From assembly GCF_030867145.1 (NCBI RefSeq), contig NC_134428.1:26699320-26763319 (forward strand): DNA of 64,000 nucleotides, read 5' to 3'. This document shows positions 25,008-35,869 of the stretch, one piece after another. Each line of letters begins with the position of its first letter. Positions within the stretch are counted from its first letter, which is position 1. The translations under genes and the position numbers were made by a program. Under the pieces are notes generated by a model. The model saw only the letters and a list, made by a program, of their open reading frames with translations. It was not told the DNA's origin and did not search any database. This DNA is from Opisthocomus hoazin (Eukaryota > Chordata > Aves > Opisthocomiformes > Opisthocomidae).

Positions 25008-25161
25008 CATACAGGCACACTACTCATGTCATGTTCATGAATTAAATAATTTTATGTTTTTGTATTTTGAGTAAGAATTGTCTCACTCATAATTAATCCA
25101 TTTAATAGTGCTAGACTGATTTCCGTTTTGATGCGAGAAATTTAGTTGCTTGAAGATAGAG

Positions 25162-25167
25162 AATAAA
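25162..25167 (+). terminator. Candidate proximal polyadenylation signal
   Basis: A canonical AATAAA 155 bases after the UNKL stop. Use of this site would give a short 3' UTR. Confidence 0.4.
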
Positions 25168-28100
25168 GCTTGCTCACCTCTACAAAACAACTTCAGTCAT
25201 TTGGTGAGGTGCTATAGTCTCGAGGTTCTTTCATTCCCCCCCCAATCCCATTGCAGCCTTTTCTGCCTTCCACTTACATTCCTAGTGCACAAGCTACTTA
25301 GGTTCATTTGCACTGTAATCACTTTGTATAAATCTTACCATAATGCCTGAATGAAGAGTTTATACCTGTTATTTTCATTAAGAGAGGATAGATACCTGCA
25401 TACGGTAACTACGCGCTTAACAGTACAAATGGTCCCTTTGCCATGTCTGTTGCGTGTGGAATGCCAGAGCCAGTATTTTGGAATCAGTCTAACACTATGT
25501 TTACTCGGATGTTTGAAAAACTCTGATTAATATAAAAGCACTTTTTAATTATTGTGTTTTGTTAGAAGATATGTTGTAAATTGCTTCAAGCTGCTTTCTA
25601 GGTCTTATGTTTATTTTTAATATGCAATAATATGACGTGTTTTATGTGTACTGTGAATTTAAAATGTTTCACATGGTTTTACTGTTCAGTCACAATATGA
25701 TTAAATAGAAATGACAACTTACCTAGTTTTTTTACAATTTATAAGTTAACTGCATACTGTAGTATTTATAAATGTACCAGCAGAGACAAAACCAGTGAGG
25801 CACATATGCTTTCATATTCAAAGACATGTTTTAAATTTTGTGGAACAGATCAGTTTTAGTAAACAACTGTGTATTTGCATATTTCCCTCAGTTGGGATGT
25901 TTGTAGTCGTAAAACTTTTTGTACATCTCCTAACCTGTGTGTGGTACTTATGGGGAGCAGATGTGCTATATTTAATATTACCAAGTGCCTATGCCCCATA
26001 TCCTATAAAATGGCAGAAGACATAAAAAAAGAATTTTGCTAATAATTTCTATTGCTTAATTTTGTATTGAACAATTTGACAATAACTAGAATACGTCTCT
26101 TGCTTTTATAAATATTTAAAAATACACTTTTTTCAGTAATGAAGTAATGCATGCTTGAAAGGAACTACAAAATTATTTAAGTGTGTGATCAGTCAGTGGC
26201 ACTTTGACACAGCGGTTCTTTTAAAAGGTGGTAATATCCTTACTTCATCCTGGTAGTTGGGAACATCCAGTGCAGGAGGAGAAGTTAATTAATTACTGCA
26301 TGTTAACTCTGTATATTTTTACTTTTCTTACCTGGAATAATTGCCTGCATTAGTCCTTTTTCTGTTAAATACAAGTGTGACGCTAGTACCACTTGGATTG
26401 AAATGACCTACTACTGTGTTACATGACTTGTATCTCTCTATTACTGTATTCAGTACAAAAAGTGAGTTCACACAGGCAGCAGTGAGTTAATTTAAAGTTC
26501 ACTCATGCTAAAACAAAACCCAAGATATATACTAAAATTATTACTGTTGAAATAGAGCTTTTAGAGCTGTGTCAGTATTACCAATAGCACTGAAATCACT
26601 GTCTCCTCTGGGTTTTAGCATTCTTTGTACAAAGACTTGAGTGAGCAAAAAATTGTTACACATTTTTGCCGAGAACTAGATATACAGACTTGTTGCTGCT
26701 TTCCTAATACATGTTGATCTGCAGGAACATTGGAGACCTTTTGGGAAGGAAGAAGTAGGATGAAATATTAAATACATTTCTGCTTCCTTCTGTTTGAAAA
26801 TTTTGTCTGAAGATCACTTTAAAGACCAAAGTTGGGTTTAATAATACAATTTTGCTGACTTTAACACAGTTTCTTTACAACGTTTGTGCTGAGTAAAGTA
26901 CCAAATTGGACTGTATTTGCATTTTCAAACACACTTTTCTGTCCTAAAATAAGATCCTGTCGTTTTAAAGGTGTAGCCAGCTTTGGACTTTTAAAAAAAG
27001 TAACTTGGATCACCAAGTTTGGCTGTAGGTATTAATGTATTTTTTGCATCTGTGCAGTCTATGACAAAGACTGATCTTTGAACCTTAATGGCATTTTGGA
27101 CTAAAGCAAACTTAGCTACGTAAGGGTTTTGATTTTTTTAAACAGCGAGCAAATCAAAGAATAATGTGTAATTATAGTTTGAAATTACGTTACGTAATTT
27201 TCAAACAAGCAGTTATTTTGGACACCAGTTTACTACATTTATCTAGTGTGGAACAGCATTCTGCAACCATTGTGCTCACAAAAACATTTACAAATAACTT
27301 AGTGAAAATTTTTGCTTTGGTATTTTAGAGGAAACCAGCTTAGGCCACATTGTGCTGCCCATATGCAGCTATGTGACATTTGTTACCCACAAGATAACGG
27401 AAGCGTGGTGTTGTGCTGTCTTGTCAAAGTTTGTAGTTCTTCATGTGTATTTTAGTGCATTTGCCTATGTCCTAGGGCTATTTCTTGGTCCCCTTTTTTC
27501 CTGGTAGTATCAGGTGATTTTCCTAATCTCATGACACCAACAGAAAGGGAATGTACACCGCACTTGCAGTGTGAATCATTACCGTGACATTCATAGTTTA
27601 TATGTGCTGCATTTTTAGAGGAAAAGAACTAGTATGTTTAGTCTGTTGCTTTTTAAAGTTGTATGTTTTGTGTTTTACAATGATGAATCTTGAAAATAAT
27701 GTGTGTCCTATAGTAATATCAGTACTGAAAATTTTGCAGGTGTTCCCTGTAAGTTTCTTTGGTGCTGAATTACAGACACGTTTAAAAACTATCAAAAAAA
27801 CCACTTTGTGGAGAAGGAAAAAACACATACCAAAGAAACATATCTAGGTGTGAAATTCTCAGACTGGGCAGCTTGCTGGATTTATAGATGAATCCTTAGG
27901 TAATCACCTGAACCATACATCATCATACATAGAAATCATATGAAAATTCCTCACAAAAAGAATTTTGTGAGGACTTACAAGCGAAGGTTTCTGTATCTTA
28001 TTAAAGCAAGTCAACTGCAAATACAAGTAAGTACGTACTTTTACACCAGTACTTAAAAATGGAGGATAATAAAATACATGCAGTTGAATAGAGATGACTA

Positions 28101-28856
28101 TTTGGAAGAAGTCAGACGTGAAACCTGACCTTTTGTAAGTATTCATCCATGTACTATATACACTAACTAGAAACTGGATACATTAAAAATATATTTTAGT
28201 GAGACTACAGTAATTTGATGAATTCATAAAATACATAAAAGCAAACTAAATAGATTTTCAAGATTCATTTTGGTATTTGACAAAGTTCTGTGTTAATTTA
28301 TGTAAGAATATAATTTTTAATGTGAATGCCATTATGTTGTCACAATTATTTTAGCCTGGGGAATAACAGATTACAACTGATTTCTCAGGGTTTTTACAGT
28401 TAGGAGCTCTAATTTAACCGGAAGTATGCTAATTACAAATAGATCCCAAGCTGCATGTGATAGGCTTATTATTAGTCTTCTTTGAATAGCAGATTATTAA
28501 AGACATGCTTGTTTTGTTCTATATTGCCATTCAGAGTATCCTAGTATTAAATATAGGTAGTAGTATTATTACTGTCACACTATGCTTGTGTAACTGTGGT
28601 CATCATCAGACCCTAAATAAATAAGGAATTTTTATTCATACTAATTTATGGAAGCCGTTAATGTTTTGAGCGTACAAACAGAAATGATTTTGTGAATGAA
28701 ATTGTTCTTAATACAAAACACATTATTTATAATGCTTACTCATTTACTTGTAGTGAACTGTTTAAAATTGTTAACACTTGTTAAAACTTTTCTACACTAT
28801 AGCGTTTATGCAATGGTTTACAGAAGTCATGGAATTATTTTTATTACCAACATGGA

Positions 28857-28862
28857 AATAAA
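28857..28862 (+). terminator. Candidate distal polyadenylation signal
   Basis: A canonical AATAAA followed within 35 bases by a T-rich and TGTGTTT-like stretch. It marks the last AT-rich conserved-looking sequence before the unrelated repeats. Confidence 0.5.
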
Positions 28863-28880
28863 ATTTTGATCTTTATTTCT

Positions 28881-30040
28881 GAGCTATACTGTGTTTAGAG
28901 ACTCAAAAATTTACAGATATGCTTTCCTCTGCAATGTAATTACAGTATTCCTAATCATTTCAGGGTTTCAGCCACTGGGATCGGCATGTACTCTGCCAGT
29001 GGAGATACAAAGAAACTGATTCAGCAGAACGGTCTACAAGTCAGAGGCTGTCAAAGTTACTAAAACAATCACTCTTCCATTCCATTCTTCTATGTACCAC
29101 GTCCTAAGAACATACTGGGCTGGAGCTATCATCATCAGTCTGTACCCATATTCTGTCCCTAACAGTGGCAACAGGAGATGCTGTTTAGGAGGAGCACATG
29201 AAGTCTCACCTCTTTCTGCAGTCCTTGTCTCATATCCTCCAGCGTTAGGGATGTTAGAAACTGCAGCCTATGTAGGCGCACCTTACACAAGATGGTAGTT
29301 TTGTACCTTTCCAACTCAAAACTTTGTTCTTCATAGGACGCAGAGAACGTGACAGCATACAGTACTGAGGATGGGGATTCACCACGGTTTTCTGGAGCTT
29401 CTGGTCCTGTCGTCCATATCCCTCCTGGTAATGCCCAGGACTTTTTCAGACTTTTTTTCCCCAGCATCCACTGCACATCTGGCACGGCAAGTAAAAGTTG
29501 GTTACTAGAAAGTCTCGGCTTACACGCTGTCCTTGAGTGAGAAATTCAGTAATGAAGGTGAGGATAGAGTGGTGTGAATAATCCCAGCAATGTGGAAGGG
29601 AAAGACAGATGCACACGCAGTCTTACATGCTGACTTATTCCCAAGTACACTCGTTATAAAGCTGTAGAGATGCATGCGTTATAGTCTTCAACTTGCCTTT
29701 CCAATCACCCCAAGGCCTTGCACTTGACCTGCAGTAACTACCTTTTTCATCTAGGTGCACCATCAGGTCTCCCAGTTCGTGTTCCTTGGATTTTGAGGAC
29801 ATTTTGAGGCACCCTGTGGCCCCTGTTTGCATTTTGGTGTGCCCCAGAACCCTAAATTCACATTGCGAGTTGTGCCTGAGCCCTCCACGTGCCTTATAGT
29901 GAGCCTCAGTGCCGCGTTTATCCTGCAGTGCGCAACAAGTTTTCCGTTTAGCTTTCTCCTCTCCCCCATAGTTTTATGGGTATGTTTCGGTGTTCTCCAC
30001 CATCGGCTTTTTTCCTTTTGGTTTTCGCCATGGCCCTCCT
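28881..30040. other. Unassigned transition DNA between the UNKL 3' end and the repeat region
   Basis: Base composition rises from AT-rich to GC-rich across this stretch. Open frames here are short and show no family I recognise. No mobile element identified. Confidence 0.5.
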
Positions 30041-30720
30041 TTGTCGTTCTGTACTCCAGAACAGCCGCCTGCAGCCCATTGCTCCAGGAGCCGACAGAAC
30101 GACCGACCACTCCCTGCTGGACCGACGAGCGCGGCTCCGGCAACGATGGCCGAAGTGGCCCGGGAGCAGGCGGAGCGCCCGGTCACCGACCGCGGGGCTG
30201 CACTGGGGGCTCGAGGGGCTACCGGGTGCGCCGGCGGGTGGGACACGGTGTCCCCGCAAGCTCAGGCAGCGTGGAAGGTGCCCCTCGCTGCGTGCTGGGA
30301 GCTGCAGTCCTGGGGCGCGGAGCTCGCGGTCAGGCGCGTTGGTGCCCCGGGGCATGCCGGCTGCCGGTTGGCCGTGCTGTGCTGGCCAGGGCATGCCGGG
30401 AGGTGTCGTTTTCACGGTGTTGGCTGCGGGCAGCCGCATAGCTGTCGGGCACGTGGGGGCGGCGTTGGCCTTGCTACCGCCACAGCTCCCGCTGCGCGGC
30501 AAGGAGGGTAGTTTTGTGCCGGTTTCGTCTGTTTTTCTGCAGCCTTCCCGGTGCCCGAAAAGCTGTGCGGCCGCGCCTCGAGAGCGCACGCGCGGTGGCG
30601 CGCCGCCTGGTGTCCGCATAGCAGTACTGTACGTGAGGTACTGCGCATGCGCGGAGGTGTTGCTGTCGTCCACGCTGCCGTCCACGCTGCCGTCCGCTGG
30701 TAACGGTAATGCGATGCGTT
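30040..30720. promoter_or_regulatory. CpG-rich module, first copy, with a perfect NRF-1-type site
   Basis: Very rich in CpG. It contains TGCGCATGCGCG at 30642-30653, which fits the NRF-1 consensus, and several GGGCATGC words. Overlapping open frames on both strands are expected from the composition. Much of the module is repeated in diverged form at 33.76-34.93 kb (shared blocks such as GGTGTCCCCGCAAGCT and GTGCCGGTTTCGT). It may be a CpG island or promoter, or simply GC-rich repeat. Confidence 0.4.
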
Positions 30721-32247
30721 GTTCTCCCTCATCTTTTTCCTTCTGCCACCCCTCTTTTTTTCTCGGTGACCCTCTGTGCTGTAACCTTTCTTTTATTTCT
30801 TTTCTTTTTTCTTTTCTTTCTCCAATTACCTGTTGTCTTACCTGTCCTTCTCTCTCTGTCTCTCTTCCGCTGTCTTGCTTCCTGGCCCTATTATTTATTG
30901 TTTCACCTCTTTGTCCTGCTCTCAGTCCCTGTTTTCTCTCATGCTCTGCCTCTGTTGCTCTCGTTTGCTGTCTATCCCGTGTCCTACTTCCTGTTGCTCT
31001 CTCTTTCACAGTATCCTTCTTTCTGGCTCCCAGTCCCTCACCTGTTTTCTCTGTTGCTCTGTCCTTCCTCTTGTCTTTCCTTGTCCCTCTGGCCTGCTAC
31101 CCATCATTACTCCTTTCTTCCTTTCTTTTTTCTCTGTAGCACATTGTGAGTCTACTGCTTTCTTAATCTCTCTTTATTCTGCTCAGTGCCCCTCATTTTC
31201 AATTTCTTCTTCTCTGTCCTGTCACCTGTCACTATTTTTTCCTTTCTCCATCTCGCTCTGTCTTTCTCCCTGTCCCTGTTTTTCTAAGTCTTCCTTCTCT
31301 GTCCCCTAGCCTGTCATTATATTTTTCTTTCCCCATCTCAGTTTGTCTGGCTCCCTGTCCCTCTTTCATCATTCCTCCCTCTCTGCCACGTTGCTTGTCA
31401 CTTCTTTCCTTTCTCTCTCCCTCTATGTCCGTCTCGCTGTCCCCATTTTTCAACTCTCCTCCTCTGCCCGGTAGTCCACTGCTGTTTTTTCTTTCTCCGT
31501 CTCTCTCTGTCCAACTCTCTGTCTCTAATTTTCAATTCCTCCCTCTCTTTTCAGAAGCTGTCGGGGCTTTTCTCCTTCTCAGTCTCTCTGTTCTGGCTCC
31601 CTGTCCCTGTTTTGTAATTCCTCCCTCTCTGCCGTGTTACCCATTGCCATTTTCAGTTTCTCCGTCTCTCTCAGTCTGGCTCAAGGTCCTGATTTTTTAA
31701 ATTCCTCCCTCTCGGCCCTGTAGCCTGTCGCTTCTGAAGGTCTTCTTCTCCATCTCTCCATCTGGGAGCCCTGTCTGGCTCCAAGCCCCTCTTTTGCACT
31801 TCCTCCCTCTGGACCCTGTGGCCTGTTGCTTTCCCCCTCTTATTTCTCTCTGTCTCTCTCGGCCTCCCTGCCCCTGTTTTTCAATTCCTCCCTCTCTGCC
31901 CTAGAGCCCCTTGGTAGTTTTTCTTTCTCTGGCTCTCTTTCCAGTTCCCAGGCCCTGTTTTTCAATTTCGTCCTTCTCCACCTTGTGCCACAGTATGATT
32001 TCATTTCTTTCGTCATCGGTCCCTGTCTGGCTCCCTGCCAGGATTTTTTTAATCCCTCCCTCTCTGTCTTGTAGCCCATCACTGTTTTTTGTTTCTCTGT
32101 GTCTCTCTGTCCAGCTCCCTGTCTTTATTTTTTTTTAATTCCTCCCGCTCTGCCCTGTACATGTCGCTCTTTACATTTTAATTCCCGGACGTCTCTCTGT
32201 AGATTGCTCCCAGTCTTGGTTTTTTAATTCCTCCCTCCCTCTCTGTC
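30720..32247. repeat. Pyrimidine-biased degenerate tandem repeat, period about 85 bp (part 1)
   Basis: The + strand is mostly C and T. A landmark like AATTCCTCCCTCTCTGCCCT recurs at about 31376, 31455, 31540, 31617, 31700, 31797, 31884, 32053, 32138 and 32226. Spacing is 77-97 bp or a double of it. Between landmarks lies CTCCATCTCTCTCTGTC-type sequence and GGCTCCCTGTCCCTG. The long Leu/Ser/Pro/Phe-rich frames here are composition artefacts. Confidence 0.85.
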
Positions 32248-32716
32248 TGTCGTGGTTTAACCTGGCAGCTGGCAACTAAGCACTAGAGAGCTGCTTGCTC
32301 AGCCCCCTGCCCTCCTCAGTGGGATGGGGAGGAGAAATGGACAAAAGGTAAAGCTTGTGGGTTGAGATAAAAGACAGTTTAATAAGACAACGAAGGAAAT
32401 ACTACTAATAATACTTCTACTACTACTAGCAATAATAATGATAATAATGAATATGTAAACCAAACTATATACAATATAATTTTTCTCACCTGACAACCGA
32501 TTCACAGCCAGTCCCCAAGTAGCGATCACAGAACCTTGAACCTGGAAATTGTGAATTTTTCTAAATTCCCAAAATAGTCTGACCTCCCAGCCAAGAGAGG
32601 ATTCCAACTCATGGAAAAGAGAAGAGCCGATTCTGGCCCCCTGACCACTCCCTATTCATAATCTGAGCATGACGTCTACGGTATAGAATATTTCCGTTGT
32701 CCAGCTTGGGCTAGCC
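32248..32716 (-). mobile_element. Avian endogenous retrovirus solo LTR inside the pyrimidine repeat, fossil
   Basis: It begins near TGTCGTGGTTTAACC and carries GGATGGGGAGGAGAAATGGA, CTTGTGGGTTGAGATAAAAG and a TAA/ACT trinucleotide patch (32398-32455). Near the right end are GAGCATGACGTCTACGG and TTGTCCAGCTTGGGCTAG. The same order occurs in the LTR at 18637-19002. On the minus strand the CRE-like site and a TATA-like stretch come first, as expected for an LTR promoter. The pyrimidine repeat resumes on both sides. Confidence 0.75.
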
Positions 32717-33765
32717 CTGTAGCCTGTCACTTTCTTTTTTCTTCCCCTTTCTCCATCTCTCTGTGTCCGGCTCCGTGGCGCCATTTTTTATTTTCTCCCT
32801 GTCTGTCTTGTAGCGCATCTCTGTTTTTTTTTCTTTTTCTCCATGTCTCGCTGTCCAGCTCCCAGTCCCTGTTTGTTAATTCCTCACTCTTCCCTGGAGC
32901 CCATTGCTATTTGTTTCCATTCTCCATCGCACTCTGTCCGGTCCCCTGTTGCTATTTATCCATTCATCCCTCTCTGCCCTGTGGCCTATTGCTTTTTCTG
33001 CCTTTCTCTCTGTCAGTCTCCCTGTCCCTATTTTTTTTAATTCCTCCCTCTCTGCCCCATCACCTGTGTGACCTTTTGCCTTTCTGCTTTCTTGGTCTCT
33101 TTTAGGCCAGCTCTCTGCCCCTGTTCATTAATTCTTCCCTCTCCACCCTGCAGCCTGTCGCTTTTGTCATTTCTCCATCTCGCAGTCTCTGGCTCCTTGA
33201 TGACCTTATTTTAGAATTCTTTCTGTATGCATTGCTAGTCTTCTTGCTCTCCAGCTCTCTTTCTTCCAGTTCGCAGTCTCTGTTTCCCAATTCTTCCCTC
33301 TCTGCCCTGTAATGTGTAGCTACGTGGTTTGTTTTGTGTTGTTCCCCCCACCCTTGCCGCTTCCCTCCACCGTTAGCTCTCCCAGCTGCCTATCCTTGTT
33401 GTTGCATTCCTCCCCCTTTGCCTTTGTTCATAGCTTCTTTTTTTGTCTTTGCAGCTTTTTTTTTTGCCTTTGTCCAGCTCTCTCAGTCCAGGTCTCTGCC
33501 CCTATTCTTTTTTTCCTTCCTCTCTGTCATGCTGCCTGTTGCAGGTTTTTTTTTGCATCTGCATCCTGCTCCTGTCCTCCTTTGTTGGTCTCTGTCCTGC
33601 TCCTTCTCCTTGTTTCTGCTGCTTCTTTCTCCATCTCTGTGGGACTACCTGTCCCCGTCCTTCTCTCACTGTCCCTTTCCCTGCTTTGTGCTTTCTCGTT
33701 ACACCGCCGCTGACCAGCCATCTGTCACTTTTCTCCTCTCTTGTAGCGTCCTGCACCCTGCTCCT
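32717..33765. repeat. Pyrimidine-biased degenerate tandem repeat (part 2)
   Basis: Continuation of the block before 32248 with the same landmark words, for example ATTCATCCCTCTCTGCCCTG near 32962 and ATTCCTCCCTCTCTGCCCC near 33041. It becomes more irregular toward 33.7 kb, where T and C homopolymers dominate. Confidence 0.8.
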
Positions 33766-34917
33766 CATTTTTGGCAGCCTCGGCCGAGCAGCGCATCGCT
33801 CTGGGAGCCGACTGACCGACTGTTCCCCGCTGGAGCAACGGGCGCAGCTCCAGGAAGGACTGCCAAGGTGTCAGAGGGGCAAAGGGAGTGTTGGGGGGTG
33901 CCCTGAGTCCTGGAGCAGGCCTGCTCCCGGGACTCATTGGGTGCATGACTGAATAAACACCTGCAGTACCCTACGCCCTCCTAGCTGTGTTTGTGCTTCA
34001 TTTGCATGGGGCAAGGGGCTTCGAAGGAGCCCAGGGGAGGAGGGGATGAACTGTGAGGCTGGGGTGATGGCCCCCTGTTCCTGCTGGCCTGCAGCTGTGG
34101 GCCGGGACTGGAGGAGCCCCAGGTGTGGGCAGTGAGGGTGATGGCAAAGGCCCCTCCCTCTAATAGGGGGGCTGCCCGTGGAGGGGCCGGTGCTGCCCCA
34201 CCCCGGGTGGCTGTGAAGGGGTCGGTGCTGCCCTGCTGCGGGTGGCTGTGGAGGAGCCGGTGCGAGCCAAGGGAGGAGCAGAGCTGTCAGTGCACGTCAC
34301 CGGGCTGCGGCTGCAGCGAGGGAGAAGGTGAGCAGGCTGGGGGTCGGGCGAGTAACTGGTGGGTCCAGGGGAAAGCCCCCAGGAGGGCGGTGTTGCCTGC
34401 CGGGGGGCGGCCGGGACAGCGGGACCCTGTCGGAAGCAAGGAGTGGCGAGGGTGCGGCACCGTACCGGAGCCGGGTGGTAGGGGCTGGCCGGAGCTGCGC
34501 TGTGAAGCGCGGGGCTGCTACGGGGCTCGGGGGGTCTTCCGGGTGCGTCAGCGGGAGGGCACGGTGTCCCCGCAAGCTTAGGCACCGGGGAAAGTGCCTA
34601 CCGCGGTGTGGTGGGCGCCGCGGTCCGTGGGCGGGGGCTGGCGGTCGGCCGCGTTGGTTCCCTGGGGCAACCAGGGGAGGGGCGGTCTTCTGGCACCCAG
34701 CTCCCCGGCTGTGCTGACCAGGACAGGCCGGGAAGGTGCCGTTTCCAGGGACTTGGCAGCCGGGCAGACGCATTGCTCTCGGTCACGTTGCGCTTGGTGC
34801 CGCCACGGACCCCGGTGCGCAGGACGAGCTGTATTTTGTTGCCGGTTTCGTGCGTTTTCTGGCGGGGTTCGCGGTGTGCGCGTTACGGTAAAAGTGGTCC
34901 TGCCGCGTGACCCCGCG
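33766..34917. repeat. GC/CpG-rich module, second copy, diverged
   Basis: It matches the 30.06-30.72 kb module in order: an AGCGCATCGCTCTGGGAGCC-type start, GGTGTCCCCGCAAGCTTAGG, GCCGGTTTCGTGCGTTTTCT and GCGGTGTGCGCG. An extra 0.6 kb with an AATAAA (33952-33957) and GGTGATGGCCCCCTGTTCC (34065) lies near its start. That last block recurs at about 39261. Open frames on both strands look compositional. Confidence 0.6.
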
Positions 34918-35750
34918 GGCGGCCGGGCATGCGCGGTGGCGCCCGGCGGCCGGGCATGCGCGGTGGCGCCCGGCGGCCGGGCATGCGCGGTGGCGCCCGG
35001 CGGCCGGGCATGCGCGGTGGCGCCCGGCGGCCGGGCATGCGCGGTGGCGCCCGGCGGCCGGGCATGCGCGGTGGCGCCCGGCGGCCGGGCATGCGCGGTG
35101 GCGCCCGGCGGCCGGGCATGCGCGGTGGCGCCCGGCGGCCGGGCATGCGCGGTGGCGCCCGGCGGCCGGGCATGCGCGGTGGCGCCCGGCGGCCGGGCAT
35201 GCGCGGTGGCGCCCGGCGGCCGGGCATGCGCGGTGGCGCCCGGCGGCCGGGCATGCGCGGTGGCGCCCGGCGGCCGGGCATGCGCGGTGGCGCCCGGCGG
35301 CCGGGCATGCGCGGTGGCGCCCGGCGGCCGGGCATGCGCGGTGGCGCCCGGCGGCCGGGCATGCGCGGTGGCGCCCGGCGGCCGGGCATGCGCGGTGGCG
35401 CCCGGCGGCCGGGCATGCGCGGTGGCGCCCGGCGGCCGGGCATGCGCGGTGGCGCCCGGCGGCCGGGCATGCGCGGTGGCGCCCGGCGGCCGGGCATGCG
35501 CGGTGGCGCCCGGCGGCCGGGCATGCGCGGTGGCGCCCGGCGGCCGGGCATGCGCGGTGGCGCCCGGCGGCCGGGCATGCGCGGTGGCGCCCGGCGGCCG
35601 GGCATGCGCGGTGGCGCCCGGCGGCCGGGCATGCGCGGTGGCGCCCGGCGGCCGGGCATGCGCGGTGGCGCCCGGCGGCCGGGCATGCGCGGTGGCGCCC
35701 GGCGGCCGGGCATGCGCGGTGGCGCCCGGCGGCCGGGCATGCGCGGTGGC
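34918..35750. repeat. 27-bp GC-rich minisatellite, about 31 perfect copies
   Basis: The unit consists of GCGCGGTGGCGCCC, GGCGGCCGG and GCAT and repeats without visible variation from 34921 to about 35750. Because 27 is a multiple of three and the unit lacks stops in most frames, frames of 285-412 residues run through it on both strands; these are artefacts. It is bounded by a short direct repeat: GTGCGCAGGACGAGCTGTAT before (34817) and TTGCGCAGGATGAGTTGTAT after (35760). Each unit carries GCATGCGC, half of an NRF-1-type site. Confidence 0.97.
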
Positions 35751-35869
35751 CCGGACCCTGTTGCGCAGGATGAGTTGTATTTTTTGCCGGTTTCGTGCGT
35801 TTTCTGGCGGGATTCGCAGTGTGCAGTTTTAAGTAGTTACACCTTTTAATTAGATCATTTGTTCTCTGT

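Larger units (their letters stand above)
25008..28880 (+). other. UNKL: Probable long 3' UTR of the UNKL-like gene
   Basis: About 3.9 kb of AT-rich DNA without recognised repeats follows the stop. A proximal AATAAA lies at 25162-25167, with a GT/T-rich stretch downstream, and a distal AATAAA lies at 28857-28862. Uninterrupted unique AT-rich sequence, several ATTTA-type motifs and the absence of CR1 insertions, in contrast to the introns, suggest a constrained UTR. The end is inferred from the distal signal only. Confidence 0.5.

Noticed and set aside
29948-31139. Frames of 353 residues (minus) and 387 residues (plus) over the CpG module and CT-rich block
   Set aside because: They overlap on both strands and consist of biased residues (Ser/Leu/Phe/Cys on +, Arg/Glu/Lys on -), as expected for GC- and pyrimidine-rich DNA. 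No domain recognised.
34918-35750. CRISPR-like array
   Set aside because: The 27-bp unit is contiguous without unique spacers, and the window is vertebrate DNA.
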